Position numbers and translations under genes: made by a program | Notes under the pieces: model-generated | Seen by the model: only the letters and a program-made list of their open reading frames with translations | What the model was told of the DNA's origin: nothing | The model's database searches: none | Shown: in pieces, positions 56,945-64,000 of the stretch | Layout: each line of letters begins with the position of its first letter | How positions within the stretch are numbered: position 1 is the stretch's first letter | Source of the DNA: Pyxidicoccus caerfyrddinensis | Lineage (GTDB): Bacteria; Myxococcota; Myxococcia; Myxococcales; Myxococcaceae | NCBI RefSeq assembly: GCF_010894405.1 | Contig: NZ_JAAIYA010000011.1 | Span: 248,001 to 312,000, forward strand | Length of the DNA: 64,000 bases | Direction of reading: 5' to 3'

Positions 56945-58384
56945 TCAGCCGCGAGCGAGCGCCGCGTCGATGCGCCGCAGGGCCTCGTCACGGCCCACCA
57001 GGAGCAGCGTCTCGCCGATGCCAGGGCTGGTGGTGTTGCCGGTGACGGCCACGCGGATGGGCTGCGCAATCTTCCCCATGCCCACGCTCGCGGCCTCGCT
57101 CACCGTCTTCACCACGCCGTCCAGCGCCTCCACCTTCCACTCGGGCAGGGCGACGAGCGCCTCGCGCGCCTTGCGCAGCAGGTTCAGCGAGTCGCCGGCG
57201 AGGTGCTTGGCCGCGGCCTTCTCGTCCAGGGTGATGCCGGAACGGAAGTAGACGTTGGCCGCCGTGGTGGCCATCTCCTCGAGCGTGTTGGAGCGCTCGC
57301 GCAGGGCGCGCACCAGCGGCTCCAGGCGCGCGTCGCCCTTCACGTGGACGCCCTTGGCCTCGAGGAACGGCAGGAGCCGCTCGGCGATGACGGACTCCGG
57401 CAGCAGCTTCATCCACTGCTGGTTGAGCCACAGCAGCTTCTCCGGGTTCCACACGCCGGAGGTGGTGCCCACGTCGGAGAAGTCGAACCACTGGAGCATC
57501 TGCTCGCGGGAGATGACCTCGTCGTTGCCGTGGCTCCAGCCCAGGCGGATGACGAAGTTGAGCAGCGCCTCCGGGAGGATGCCGTTGCGCTTGTGCAGCA
57601 TCACATCCGCTTCCGGGTGCTTGCGCTTGGACAGCTTCTCGCGGTCCGGCCCGAGGATGAGCGGCAGGTGGGCGAAGTCCGGCGGCTGCCAGCCCAGCGC
57701 CTTGTAGAGCATCAGCTGCGGGAAGGTGGAGTTGACGTGCTCCTGCCCGCGCGCGACCAGCGTGATGTCCATCAGGTGGTCATCGATGACGCAGCCGTAG
57801 TTGTAGAGGGGGATGCCGTCCGCGCGCATCATGACCCAGTCGTCCAGGTCCGAGTACGGCTTGGTGATGACGCCCAGCGCCTTGTCGTCGAAGGAGACGC
57901 TGCCCTCGCCCGACGGCATCTTGAAGCGGAGGACCGCGTCCTCCGCGCGCTTGCCCGCCGGCGGGGCCTTCAGCTCGCGGCAGGTGCCCGGGTACTTGAA
58001 GGCGCCGCCCGTCTTCTCCGCGGCCTGGCGCTGCACGTCCAGCTCCTCGCGGGTGCAGTAGCAGCGGTACGCCTTGCCGTCGGCGATGAGCTTGTCCGCG
58101 TGCTCGCGGTAGGTGTCCAGCCGCTGCATCTGGAAGTAGGGCGCGTAGGGGCCCTCCTTGCCCGGGCCCTCGTCCCACTCCAGGCCCAGCCAGTTGAGGC
58201 CGTCGAGGATGGCCTGCACCGACTCGGGCGTGGAGCGGCCCTGGTCCGTGTCCTCGACGCGCAGGATGAAGGTGCCGCCCTGGCGCCGGGCCTGGAGGTA
58301 GTTCATCAGCGCCGTGCGGGCACCGCCGATGTGGAGGTAGCCGGTAGGCGAGGGAGCGAAGCGGACGCGAGGGGCGGAAGGCAT
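56945..58384 (-). CDS. gltX: Glutamyl-tRNA synthetase
   Basis: Charges tRNA-Glu with glutamate. The 479-residue class I enzyme shows the HIGH-type motif HIGG in PSPTGYLHIGGARTAL, the KLSKRK loop (KMSKS), a zinc-type cysteine group (CYCTREE, later Cys), and a C-terminal helical anticodon-binding domain. Whether it is discriminating (Glu only) or also charges tRNA-Gln cannot be read from motifs alone. ATG 58384 gives the family N-terminus. tRNA-Glu and tRNA-Gln genes lie just downstream on the same strand. Confidence 0.96.
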   Translation of the reverse strand: MPSAPRVRFAPSPTGYLHIGGARTALMNYLQARRQGGTFILRVEDTDQGRSTPESVQAILDGLNWLGLEWDEGPGKEGPYAPYFQMQRLDTYREHADKLIADGKAYRCYCTREELDVQRQAAEKTGGAFKYPGTCRELKAPPAGKRAEDAVLRFKMPSGEGSVSFDDKALGVITKPYSDLDDWVMMRADGIPLYNYGCVIDDHLMDITLVARGQEHVNSTFPQLMLYKALGWQPPDFAHLPLILGPDREKLSKRKHPEADVMLHKRNGILPEALLNFVIRLGWSHGNDEVISREQMLQWFDFSDVGTTSGVWNPEKLLWLNQQWMKLLPESVIAERLLPFLEAKGVHVKGDARLEPLVRALRERSNTLEEMATTAANVYFRSGITLDEKAAAKHLAGDSLNLLRKAREALVALPEWKVEALDGVVKTVSEAASVGMGKIAQPIRVAVTGNTTSPGIGETLLLVGRDEALRRIDAALARG

Positions 58385-58495
58385 ACGGGCGCGCGGATTA
58401 GCAGGAGGAGGGTGGGGGGTCAACGCGCACGGCCGTTTCGGAAGCCGTACGACCCAAAGCCACTGGGGTAAGCTGCGCGGCCAGGGAGAACACGA

Positions 58496-59068
58496 ATGTC
58501 GATTCGTCAGGTATTTCGCACGTTGCTGCTGGCGGCCTTCCTGGGCGCCGTTCCGGCGAGCGCCACCACCCAGCTCAAGGTGGAGCTGTCCGAGCTCGCA
58601 CAGGGCGCGGACGCCGTCGTCCACGGCGTCGTCCGGCGGGTGGAGAGCCGCTGGAGCGGCGACAAGATGCGCATCGTCACCGACGTGGAAATCCAGGTGA
58701 CGGAGTCCCTCAAGGGGCAGCCGGGCGGCACGGTGCTCGTCACCCAGCCCGGTGGCCGCGTGGGCGACGTGGGGCAGGTGGTGCACGGCCTGGCCTCCTT
58801 CACCGCGGGCGAGGAGGTGGTGGTGTTCCTGGAGAAGCGCGGCGCGCGCGCCTTCCGCGTGTCCTCGATGGCCCAGGGCAAGTACCAGGTGAAGCGCGAC
58901 GCCGACGGGAAGGCGGCCCTCGCGGTGCCGGAGCCCTCGGAAGCGCTGCTGCTGGACCCCGTCACCCGCAAGCCCACCGCGAGCGCGCTCCAGCCGCTGT
59001 CACTGGAGGCGCTCAAGGCCGCCGTGCGCACCGCGCTCGAGTCCGCGCCGAAGGGACAGACGCCGTGA
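58496..59068 (+). CDS. Exported protein coupled to metalloprotease genes
   Basis: A 190-residue protein with signal peptide (TLLLAAFLGAVPASA) and a mostly beta core (VVHGVVRRVESRW, RIVTDVEIQVTESLKGQPGGTVLVTQPGG, GEEVVVFLEKRG). No catalytic motif. AGGGAGA lies before ATG 58496. Its stop overlaps the GTG of the next protease gene by four bases, so it may be a partner, inhibitor or chaperone of the protease; this role is inferred only from the coupling. Confidence 0.75.
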   Translation: MSIRQVFRTLLLAAFLGAVPASATTQLKVELSELAQGADAVVHGVVRRVESRWSGDKMRIVTDVEIQVTESLKGQPGGTVLVTQPGGRVGDVGQVVHGLASFTAGEEVVVFLEKRGARAFRVSSMAQGKYQVKRDADGKAALAVPEPSEALLLDPVTRKPTASALQPLSLEALKAAVRTALESAPKGQTP

Positions 59069-59952
59069 TTTCGCTCGCGCCCCTGATGGTGGCCCTGGCG
59101 CTGGGCCAGACGGACCCGTACGTGCGCAGCCGCGTGGACGCGGGCGACACGAACACCCAGTGCCTCTACTGGACAGCCACGCGCGTCACCTGGCAGCAGA
59201 GCAGCTACGGCAACCCGGCCACGCAAGGGGAGACGGAGTTCGATGCGATGCGCCGCTCCTTCCAGAGCTGGCAGAACATCTTCACCCAGTGCGGCAACCT
59301 CGTCCTGGAAGAGGGCCCCCGCGTCGCGGACCGCGAGGTCGGCTACAAGCGCGAGGGGGACAACCGCAACCTGGTGCTCTTCCGCGACAGGGACTGCAAC
59401 ACGGTGGTGTCCGCGACGGACGCGTGCTGGGACGACGACACCTGCGCCAACAAGTTCGACTGCTGGGAGGATGACGACAACACCATCGCCATCACCCTCA
59501 CCACGTACGACGAGCGCTCGGGCATCATCTACGACTCGGACATCTCCTTCAACGCGGCGCGCTTCGCCTTCACCACCGCGGACGGCACCGCCTGCTTCCC
59601 GCCGGTGACGACCAACTGCGTGGCCACGGACGTGCAGAACACGGCCACGCACGAGATTGGCCACTTCATCGGGCTGGACCACACCCGCGCGACGGGCTCC
59701 ACCATGAACCCGAGCGCTCCGCCGGGCGAGGTGTCCAAGCGCACCATCGACACCGGCTCGCACGACTTCGTCTGCGCGGTGTACCCCAAGGGCCAGGCGA
59801 GCCAGGCGTGCCTCCACCCCGCGGCCGAGCAGGAGCTGGGGCCCAAGGCGAGCACCGGCTGCGCCGCCACCGGCCCGAGCGCGCTGCTGCCCGCGCTGGC
59901 CGCGTGGGCGCTGTGGCTGGTGCGCCGCCGCCGCGATGAGGTGTCCCGGTGA
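59065..59952 (+). CDS. Metzincin-type metalloprotease with MYXO-CTERM-like tail, first copy
   Basis: Zinc endopeptidase of matrixin/metzincin form. The 295-residue protein has a short hydrophobic start, a Cys-rich catalytic region, zinc motif HEIGHFIGLDH and Met-turn GSTMNPSAPPGE. Its end has a Gly-Cys signal GCAATG, a hydrophobic helix (ALLPALAAWALWLV) and a RRRR cluster, matching the MYXO-CTERM type of sorting tail. GTG 59065 overlaps the previous stop (GTGA). A second related protease follows with a four-base overlap. Confidence 0.85.
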   Translation: MISLAPLMVALALGQTDPYVRSRVDAGDTNTQCLYWTATRVTWQQSSYGNPATQGETEFDAMRRSFQSWQNIFTQCGNLVLEEGPRVADREVGYKREGDNRNLVLFRDRDCNTVVSATDACWDDDTCANKFDCWEDDDNTIAITLTTYDERSGIIYDSDISFNAARFAFTTADGTACFPPVTTNCVATDVQNTATHEIGHFIGLDHTRATGSTMNPSAPPGEVSKRTIDTGSHDFVCAVYPKGQASQACLHPAAEQELGPKASTGCAATGPSALLPALAAWALWLVRRRRDEVSR

Positions 59953-60917
59953 GCAGGGCGCTCCTGGTGCTCACGGCCGCGCTGCTCGGGGCCGCTCCCG
60001 CGCTGGCGCAGGACGAGGATGTACCCTTCCGGCGCACCGTGGTACCGGGGCGGCCGCTGTGCCTGCTGTGGCCGGGGCGCGACTACGTCTACCACCTGGA
60101 CGCGGCCGGCAGCGCGCGCACGCCGGGCGACACCGAGGTGGCCGCCATCGAGGCCTCCTTCGAGTCCTGGCGCACGTTGTCGAAGACGTGCAGCGACTAC
60201 AGCTTCCGCCGCGGCCAGGACTGGAGCCTGCCGGTGAAGGTGGGCTACGACCAGGAGCAACCGTTCAACAACTACAACATCGTTACCTTTCGCGAGACGG
60301 CGTGCCCGGACGTGGTCCCCGCGGAGGACCCGTGCTGGGAAGAGGAGACGTGCGGCAACGTCTACGAGTGCTGGGAGCACGGCGAGGGCACCATCGGCCT
60401 CACCACCTCCACCTTCAGCTTCCGTGACGGGCGCGTGCTGGACGCGGACATCGAGCTGAACGGCTCGCAGCCCGGCGGCCGCGTGGGCTTCCTCTTCACC
60501 ACGGTGGACGCCCCGGTCTGCGACTTCGAGCCGGCGACGGACTGCGTGGCGACGGACCTGCAGAACACGATGACGCATGAGATTGGCCACGTGGTGGGGC
60601 TGGACCACGTCTTCGCGCCGGGCTCCACCATGGAGGCCACCGCGCCGCCGGGGGAGACGGGCAAGCGCGTCATCGACCCCGGCTCCGGCGCCGGCTTCTG
60701 CTCCATCTACCCGCGCGGCCTGCCGCCCAACCAGTGCTTCTTCCGTCCGGGGGCGGGCATCACGGTGCAGGCCGACGGCCGCGGCACCGGCTGCGCGGCG
60801 GCGCCCGGTCCGCTGGCGCTGGGCGCGGTGCTGGCCACCCTGGCGCTCGTGCGGCGCAGGGCGGCCAGGCAGCCGGGGGCGCGGGACGGCGCCGCGGCCC
60901 CGCGCGGACGGGGTTAG
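59949..60917 (+). CDS. Metzincin-type metalloprotease with MYXO-CTERM-like tail, second copy
   Basis: A paralogue of the preceding gene. The 322-residue protein has a signal peptide (LLVLTAALLGAAPALA), zinc motif HEIGHVVGLDH, Met-turn GSTMEATAPPGE, and a tail GTGCAAAPGPLALGAVLATLALVRRR, again of MYXO-CTERM form. Many cysteines suggest disulfide bonds. GTG 59949 overlaps the first copy's stop, so the operon makes both. Substrates are unknown. The two paralogues differ enough to suggest different targets. Confidence 0.85.
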   Translation: MSRALLVLTAALLGAAPALAQDEDVPFRRTVVPGRPLCLLWPGRDYVYHLDAAGSARTPGDTEVAAIEASFESWRTLSKTCSDYSFRRGQDWSLPVKVGYDQEQPFNNYNIVTFRETACPDVVPAEDPCWEEETCGNVYECWEHGEGTIGLTTSTFSFRDGRVLDADIELNGSQPGGRVGFLFTTVDAPVCDFEPATDCVATDLQNTMTHEIGHVVGLDHVFAPGSTMEATAPPGETGKRVIDPGSGAGFCSIYPRGLPPNQCFFRPGAGITVQADGRGTGCAAAPGPLALGAVLATLALVRRRAARQPGARDGAAAPRGRG

Positions 60918-60928
60918 AGGTCCACAGC

Positions 60929-61645
60929 GTGGCCGTCGCCTTCTTCGACCTGGACAAGACGCTCATCGCGGCCAACTCCGGCTCGCTGTGGGTGCGCCGC
61001 GAGCTGGAGTTGGGGCACATCACCCGGCTGCAGGCGCTGCGCGCCAGCCTGTGGATAGCCCGCTACCACCTGGGCTTCGTCTCCATGCAGGACGCGGTGG
61101 CGCGCGCCATCGCCCAGCTCGCGGGCTCGCTGGCGGAGCCCATCCGCGAGCGCACCGCCGTCTTCTACGAGGAGCAGGTGCGCCCCCTCTACCGGCCGGG
61201 CGCGCGGGTGGCGCTGGAGGAGCACCGCCAGGCGGGAGACCGACTGGTGCTGCTCACGTCGTCCTCGGGCTACCTGTCGGAACTGGTGGCGCGGGAGCTG
61301 GGGCTGGACGCGGTGCTGTGCAACCGCTTCGAGGTGGATGGCGAGGGGCGGCACACCGGCCGGCCGCTGGGCGTCATCTGCTTCGGCGCGGGCAAGCGCA
61401 CCGTGGCAGAGGCCTATGCGCGCGAGGCCGGCGTGGCGCTGTCCACGTGCGCCTTCTACACGGACTCGTACTCGGACCTGCCGGTGATGGAGGTGGTGGG
61501 GCGGCCGGTGGCCGTGCACCCGGACCACCGGCTCAAGCGCGAGGCCCGAAGGCGCGGCTGGCCGGTGGTGAGCTGGGGCGTGCCCGCGGGAGGCGCCCCG
61601 GCCGCACCGCCCGCGCCGCCGGTGGTCCCCTCCACGGGGCCCTGA
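60929..61645 (+). CDS. HAD-IB family phosphatase (SerB-like)
   Basis: A 238-residue cytoplasmic HAD protein of the phosphoserine phosphatase-like subgroup: motif I FFDLDKTLIAANSG, motif II LLTSSSGYL, Lys in GAGKRTVAEAY, and the acidic YTDSYSDLPVME. It starts at GTG 60929 with AGAGGT just upstream, 11 bases after the second protease. The substrate is not determined; relatives act on phosphoserine or membrane lipids. A Pro/Ala tail ends the protein. Confidence 0.85.
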   Translation: MAVAFFDLDKTLIAANSGSLWVRRELELGHITRLQALRASLWIARYHLGFVSMQDAVARAIAQLAGSLAEPIRERTAVFYEEQVRPLYRPGARVALEEHRQAGDRLVLLTSSSGYLSELVARELGLDAVLCNRFEVDGEGRHTGRPLGVICFGAGKRTVAEAYAREAGVALSTCAFYTDSYSDLPVMEVVGRPVAVHPDHRLKREARRRGWPVVSWGVPAGGAPAAPPAPPVVPSTGP

Positions 61646-61699
61646 CGTCAGCGCGGGGAGACGCCGCCGGGGATTGAAGGCCGGCGGCGGGGACGGCTC

Positions 61700-63751
61700 T
61701 CAGCGCCTGGGCGCCACCAGGTTCATGCTGAAGGTGTAGTCCACGTTCACCGGGTGGCCCTGGTAGAGGATGGGCTTGTAGGTGCGCGACTGGAGCGCCT
61801 CCAGCACCGCCGTCTCCATGTACTTCACCGGCTTGAGGATGCGGCAGTTCTGCACGCGGCCCTTCTGGGTGATGGTGCAGCGGACGATCATCGAGCCCTG
61901 GGACTTCGAGGCCATCGCCTCGCGCGTGTAGATGATGTCCTTCGTCTGGTCGAGCAGCTCCGGGCGGGCCATGTCGTCGTTGTAGGGCAGCACGTCGCCG
62001 CGCGCGGAGGCCAGGGCCGCCGTGGGCAGCACCGGCACCGCCAGGCCACCGGACACCGCCTTGGCCGGCGTGGCCGCTGCTGCGGCGCCCACCGCGCCAG
62101 CCGGGGCGGGCTCGGGAGGCGGCGGGGCAGAGGGAGCCAGCATCACCGGGGCGGACATGCCGCCGGGCGTGGCCACCGGCTCCGCGGCCTCCACCTCGTC
62201 CGTGGCGGAGGAGGCCGAGGCCACCTCCACGTTGCCGCCGCGGCCAGCACCACCGCCGCGCCGCTTCTGCAGCTTCTGGGACAGCACCACCTCGCCGGAG
62301 CCGCCCGCGACGACGGTCTCCATCTGGTAGCCCTCCAGCGCGAAGGTGAGCTCCACCGTGACGGAGCCGTCCTGGCCCGGGGGAATCTCCAGGGTGAAGG
62401 GCGTCGTGCCCCGCTCCTTGCCCCGGTAGAAGACGCGCGCGCCGCTCGGCTGGCTCATCAGCTTGAAGCGCACCTTGCCGTTGCCGGGCGTCGCGGCCGG
62501 CTCCTGTGCGGCGGCGGCGACGGGCGCGGCCGGGGCGGCGGGCGCCTGGGCCACCGGCTCCGGCTTCGGCTCGTCACCCTTGCCCTTCATCAGGAAGAGC
62601 ACCGCGCCACCGGCGATGAGGCCCGCCACCACGATGCCGACCAGGCCTCCCGTCAGCAGCGTGCGCTGCCGGGCGCGCTTCACCTCGCGGGGCACCTCCA
62701 CGCTGATGTCCACCGCGATCGTGTCGCCGGAGGACTCCTGCGTGTTGCCCGAGCTGGCGAACAGCGCCGGGGACGGGTAGGGGCCCGTCGTCGTCGCGCC
62801 ACCCGGGCGCTTGAAGATGCCGCTGTTGCCGCCCGCGGCCATGCTGCCGTCGCGCAGCCCCTCCAGCACCTCGTCCATCGTCTGGAAGCGCTTCGCCGGG
62901 TCCTTCTCCAAGCAGCGGCGTACCACCGCCTCGATTTCCGGCGGCACGTTGAGGTCCGGGCGCACCTGCTGGAAGGTGGGCGGGGCCTCTTTGTAGTGGG
63001 CGAAGATGAGCTCGATGTGGTCTCTCGCGATGAACGGCGGGCGGCCCATCAGCATCTGGAAGAGGACGATGCCCAGCGAGTACACGTCGCTGCGCGCGTC
63101 GGTGACGTTGCGCGCCTGCTCGGGCGCCATGTACTGCGGCGAGCCGAGGAAGGTGCCGTTCTGGGTGATCTCCGGGGAGATCTGCCCCTCCTGCGGCGCG
63201 GCCACCGACTTCACGAGGCCGAAGTCCAGCACCTTCACCAGGTCCTGATCCGACTCGTTCAGGAGCATGATGTTGGCGGGCTTCAAGTCCCGGTGGACGA
63301 TGCCCAGGCTGTGCGCCTCGCGCAGCGAGCGGCAGATCTGCTGCGCCACGGAGATGGCGCGCTGCCACGTCAGCGGCCCCGCCTGGCCGAGCACCTGGGC
63401 CAGCGTGCGGCCGTCCAGGTACTCCATGGCGATGTAGTAGATGCCGTCGTCCGTCTGCCCGTAGTCGATGACGGTGACGGTGTTGGGGTGGCGCAGCTTG
63501 GAGGTGAGCGAGGCCTCGCGCAGGAAGCGCTTCTGGAACCCCGGGTCCTTGCTGCTCTGGAAGGTGGGGTTGAGCACCTTGAGCGCCACCACGCGCTCCA
63601 GCGGAGCCTGCAGGGCGCGGTACACCTTGCCCATTCCTCCGACGCCCAGTGGCTCCAGGATGCTGAAGCGGCCGTTGAGGGTCCGTCCGATGAGCGGATC
63701 AGCGCCCGTGCCAGCAGGTGCCTCGGGGTTCGACGCGTCGCCCTTGATCAT
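61700..63751 (-). CDS. Ser/Thr protein kinase fused to PEGA and TonB-C domains
   Basis: The 683-residue protein has an intact kinase domain at about residues 30-290: Gly loop LGVGGMGKVY, Lys58 in VALKVL, HRDLKPAN (Asp155), DFG (176-178) and APEQ. One transmembrane helix (TLLTGGLVGIVVAGLIAGGAVLFL) lies near residue 390. Outside are an Ala/Pro linker, a PEGA-type domain (PSGARVFYRGKERGTTPFTLEI), a Gly/Ala/Pro-rich stretch, and a TonB C-terminal-like domain (MIVRCTITQKGRVQNCRILKP, YMETAVLEALQSRTYKPI). ATG 63751 follows CAGGGG. It is encoded facing the window edge with about 250 bases upstream lacking genes. Confidence 0.9.
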   Translation of the reverse strand: MIKGDASNPEAPAGTGADPLIGRTLNGRFSILEPLGVGGMGKVYRALQAPLERVVALKVLNPTFQSSKDPGFQKRFLREASLTSKLRHPNTVTVIDYGQTDDGIYYIAMEYLDGRTLAQVLGQAGPLTWQRAISVAQQICRSLREAHSLGIVHRDLKPANIMLLNESDQDLVKVLDFGLVKSVAAPQEGQISPEITQNGTFLGSPQYMAPEQARNVTDARSDVYSLGIVLFQMLMGRPPFIARDHIELIFAHYKEAPPTFQQVRPDLNVPPEIEAVVRRCLEKDPAKRFQTMDEVLEGLRDGSMAAGGNSGIFKRPGGATTTGPYPSPALFASSGNTQESSGDTIAVDISVEVPREVKRARQRTLLTGGLVGIVVAGLIAGGAVLFLMKGKGDEPKPEPVAQAPAAPAAPVAAAAQEPAATPGNGKVRFKLMSQPSGARVFYRGKERGTTPFTLEIPPGQDGSVTVELTFALEGYQMETVVAGGSGEVVLSQKLQKRRGGGAGRGGNVEVASASSATDEVEAAEPVATPGGMSAPVMLAPSAPPPPEPAPAGAVGAAAAATPAKAVSGGLAVPVLPTAALASARGDVLPYNDDMARPELLDQTKDIIYTREAMASKSQGSMIVRCTITQKGRVQNCRILKPVKYMETAVLEALQSRTYKPILYQGHPVNVDYTFSMNLVAPRR

Positions 63752-64000
63752 TCGTAGCCCCTGACAGCAAGCAACATGGATTCTCCAGGAGTGTGGCGAG
63801 TCGGCATCAAACCACAAATTCCCGGAGAGACGCAGCCCTGGGATGTCCTCTTGAGCACGTCTGGTTGCTCTCGAAGGCGTGCCCAACCCTGGAGGGCGGT
63901 GTGGGCGGATGGAGGGCGCGGCCCCCTTTGACGCTTCTTCGCCCTCCGGACTAGCGTGATGCGTCCGGCGCTTCAGGGCTGAAGCAGGCCGGAAGCGCTG
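63752..64000. other. Intergenic sequence upstream of the kinase
   Basis: About 250 bases without a supported gene. It should hold the kinase promoter; no convincing -35/-10 pair or operator was seen. The right end is cut by the window. Confidence 0.4.

Noticed and set aside
1-64000. CRISPR arrays, insertion sequences, integrase or phage genes, attachment sites
   Set aside because: No spaced direct repeats, transposase motifs or tRNA-associated integrase were found; the two tRNA genes show no duplicated 3' ends nearby.

Overview
The window is a stretch of high-GC chromosome (GC judged by eye at about two thirds or more) carrying tightly packed housekeeping and envelope genes. It most likely comes from a myxobacterium of the Myxococcus/Corallococcus type. 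The grounds are the MYXO-CTERM-like protein tails, the Ser/Thr kinase and FHA proteins, many lipoproteins and beta-barrels, GGDEF and PilZ proteins, a GspE-type ATPase, heavy use of GTG/TTG starts, and the family make-up. No phage, insertion sequence, CRISPR array or obvious island was seen.

Layout. 1-9.2 kb: a partial FHA protein, cysS, a secreted M28 peptidase, uvrB-uvrC and a DUF507 gene. 9.3-19.1 kb: a low-complexity secreted protein, then a reverse-strand porin-imelysin-dihaem oxidoreductase operon (probable iron acquisition, with a Fur-box-like operator), then a reverse-strand group of two DUF3108 genes flanking a GH123-like protein. 19.4-22 kb: a zinc-ribbon protein, yggS-maf, and a GAF-GGDEF protein. 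22-28.4 kb: a PpiD-like foldase and the elongasome operon mreC-mreD-pbp2-rodA (no mreB here). 28.5-31.5 kb: a PilZ protein, an AT-hook/zinc-finger-like small protein, a PPK2 kinase and thioredoxin. 31.5-37.3 kb: a haem operon (CcsA/HemX-like, hemA, hemC, hemD) followed by a GspE-type ATPase. 37.4-43.4 kb: a reverse-strand surface cluster of a 5'-nucleotidase-like lipoprotein with a triplicated cysteine module, a second lipoprotein, and a beta-barrel. 43.5-48.3 kb: Nudix, an OPA-family transporter, an unknown two-TM protein, and a HAD protein. 48.4-52.2 kb: pyruvate dehydrogenase E1alpha-E1beta-E2. 52.3-56 kb: small proteins, a frameshifted response regulator-histidine kinase, a membrane protein, and a second response regulator. 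56.1-58.4 kb: tRNA-Glu and tRNA-Gln with a shared terminator, a small secreted protein, and gltX. 58.5-63.8 kb: a coupled operon with two metzincin-type proteases carrying MYXO-CTERM-like tails, a HAD-IB hydrolase, and a Ser/Thr kinase fused to PEGA and TonB-C domains.

Functional links. GltX makes Glu-tRNA on the local tRNA-Glu, and HemA uses Glu-tRNA as the first substrate of haem synthesis. The haem genes, the cytochrome-like oxidoreductase and the imelysin operon together point to iron and haem economy. The most unusual features are the C-x-C-x-D cysteine triplication in the nucleotidase, the paired secreted proteases, the kinase-PEGA-TonB fusion, the AT-hook protein, the frameshifted kinase, and two widely separated dyads of identical architecture (TGTCAC-N17-GTGACA).
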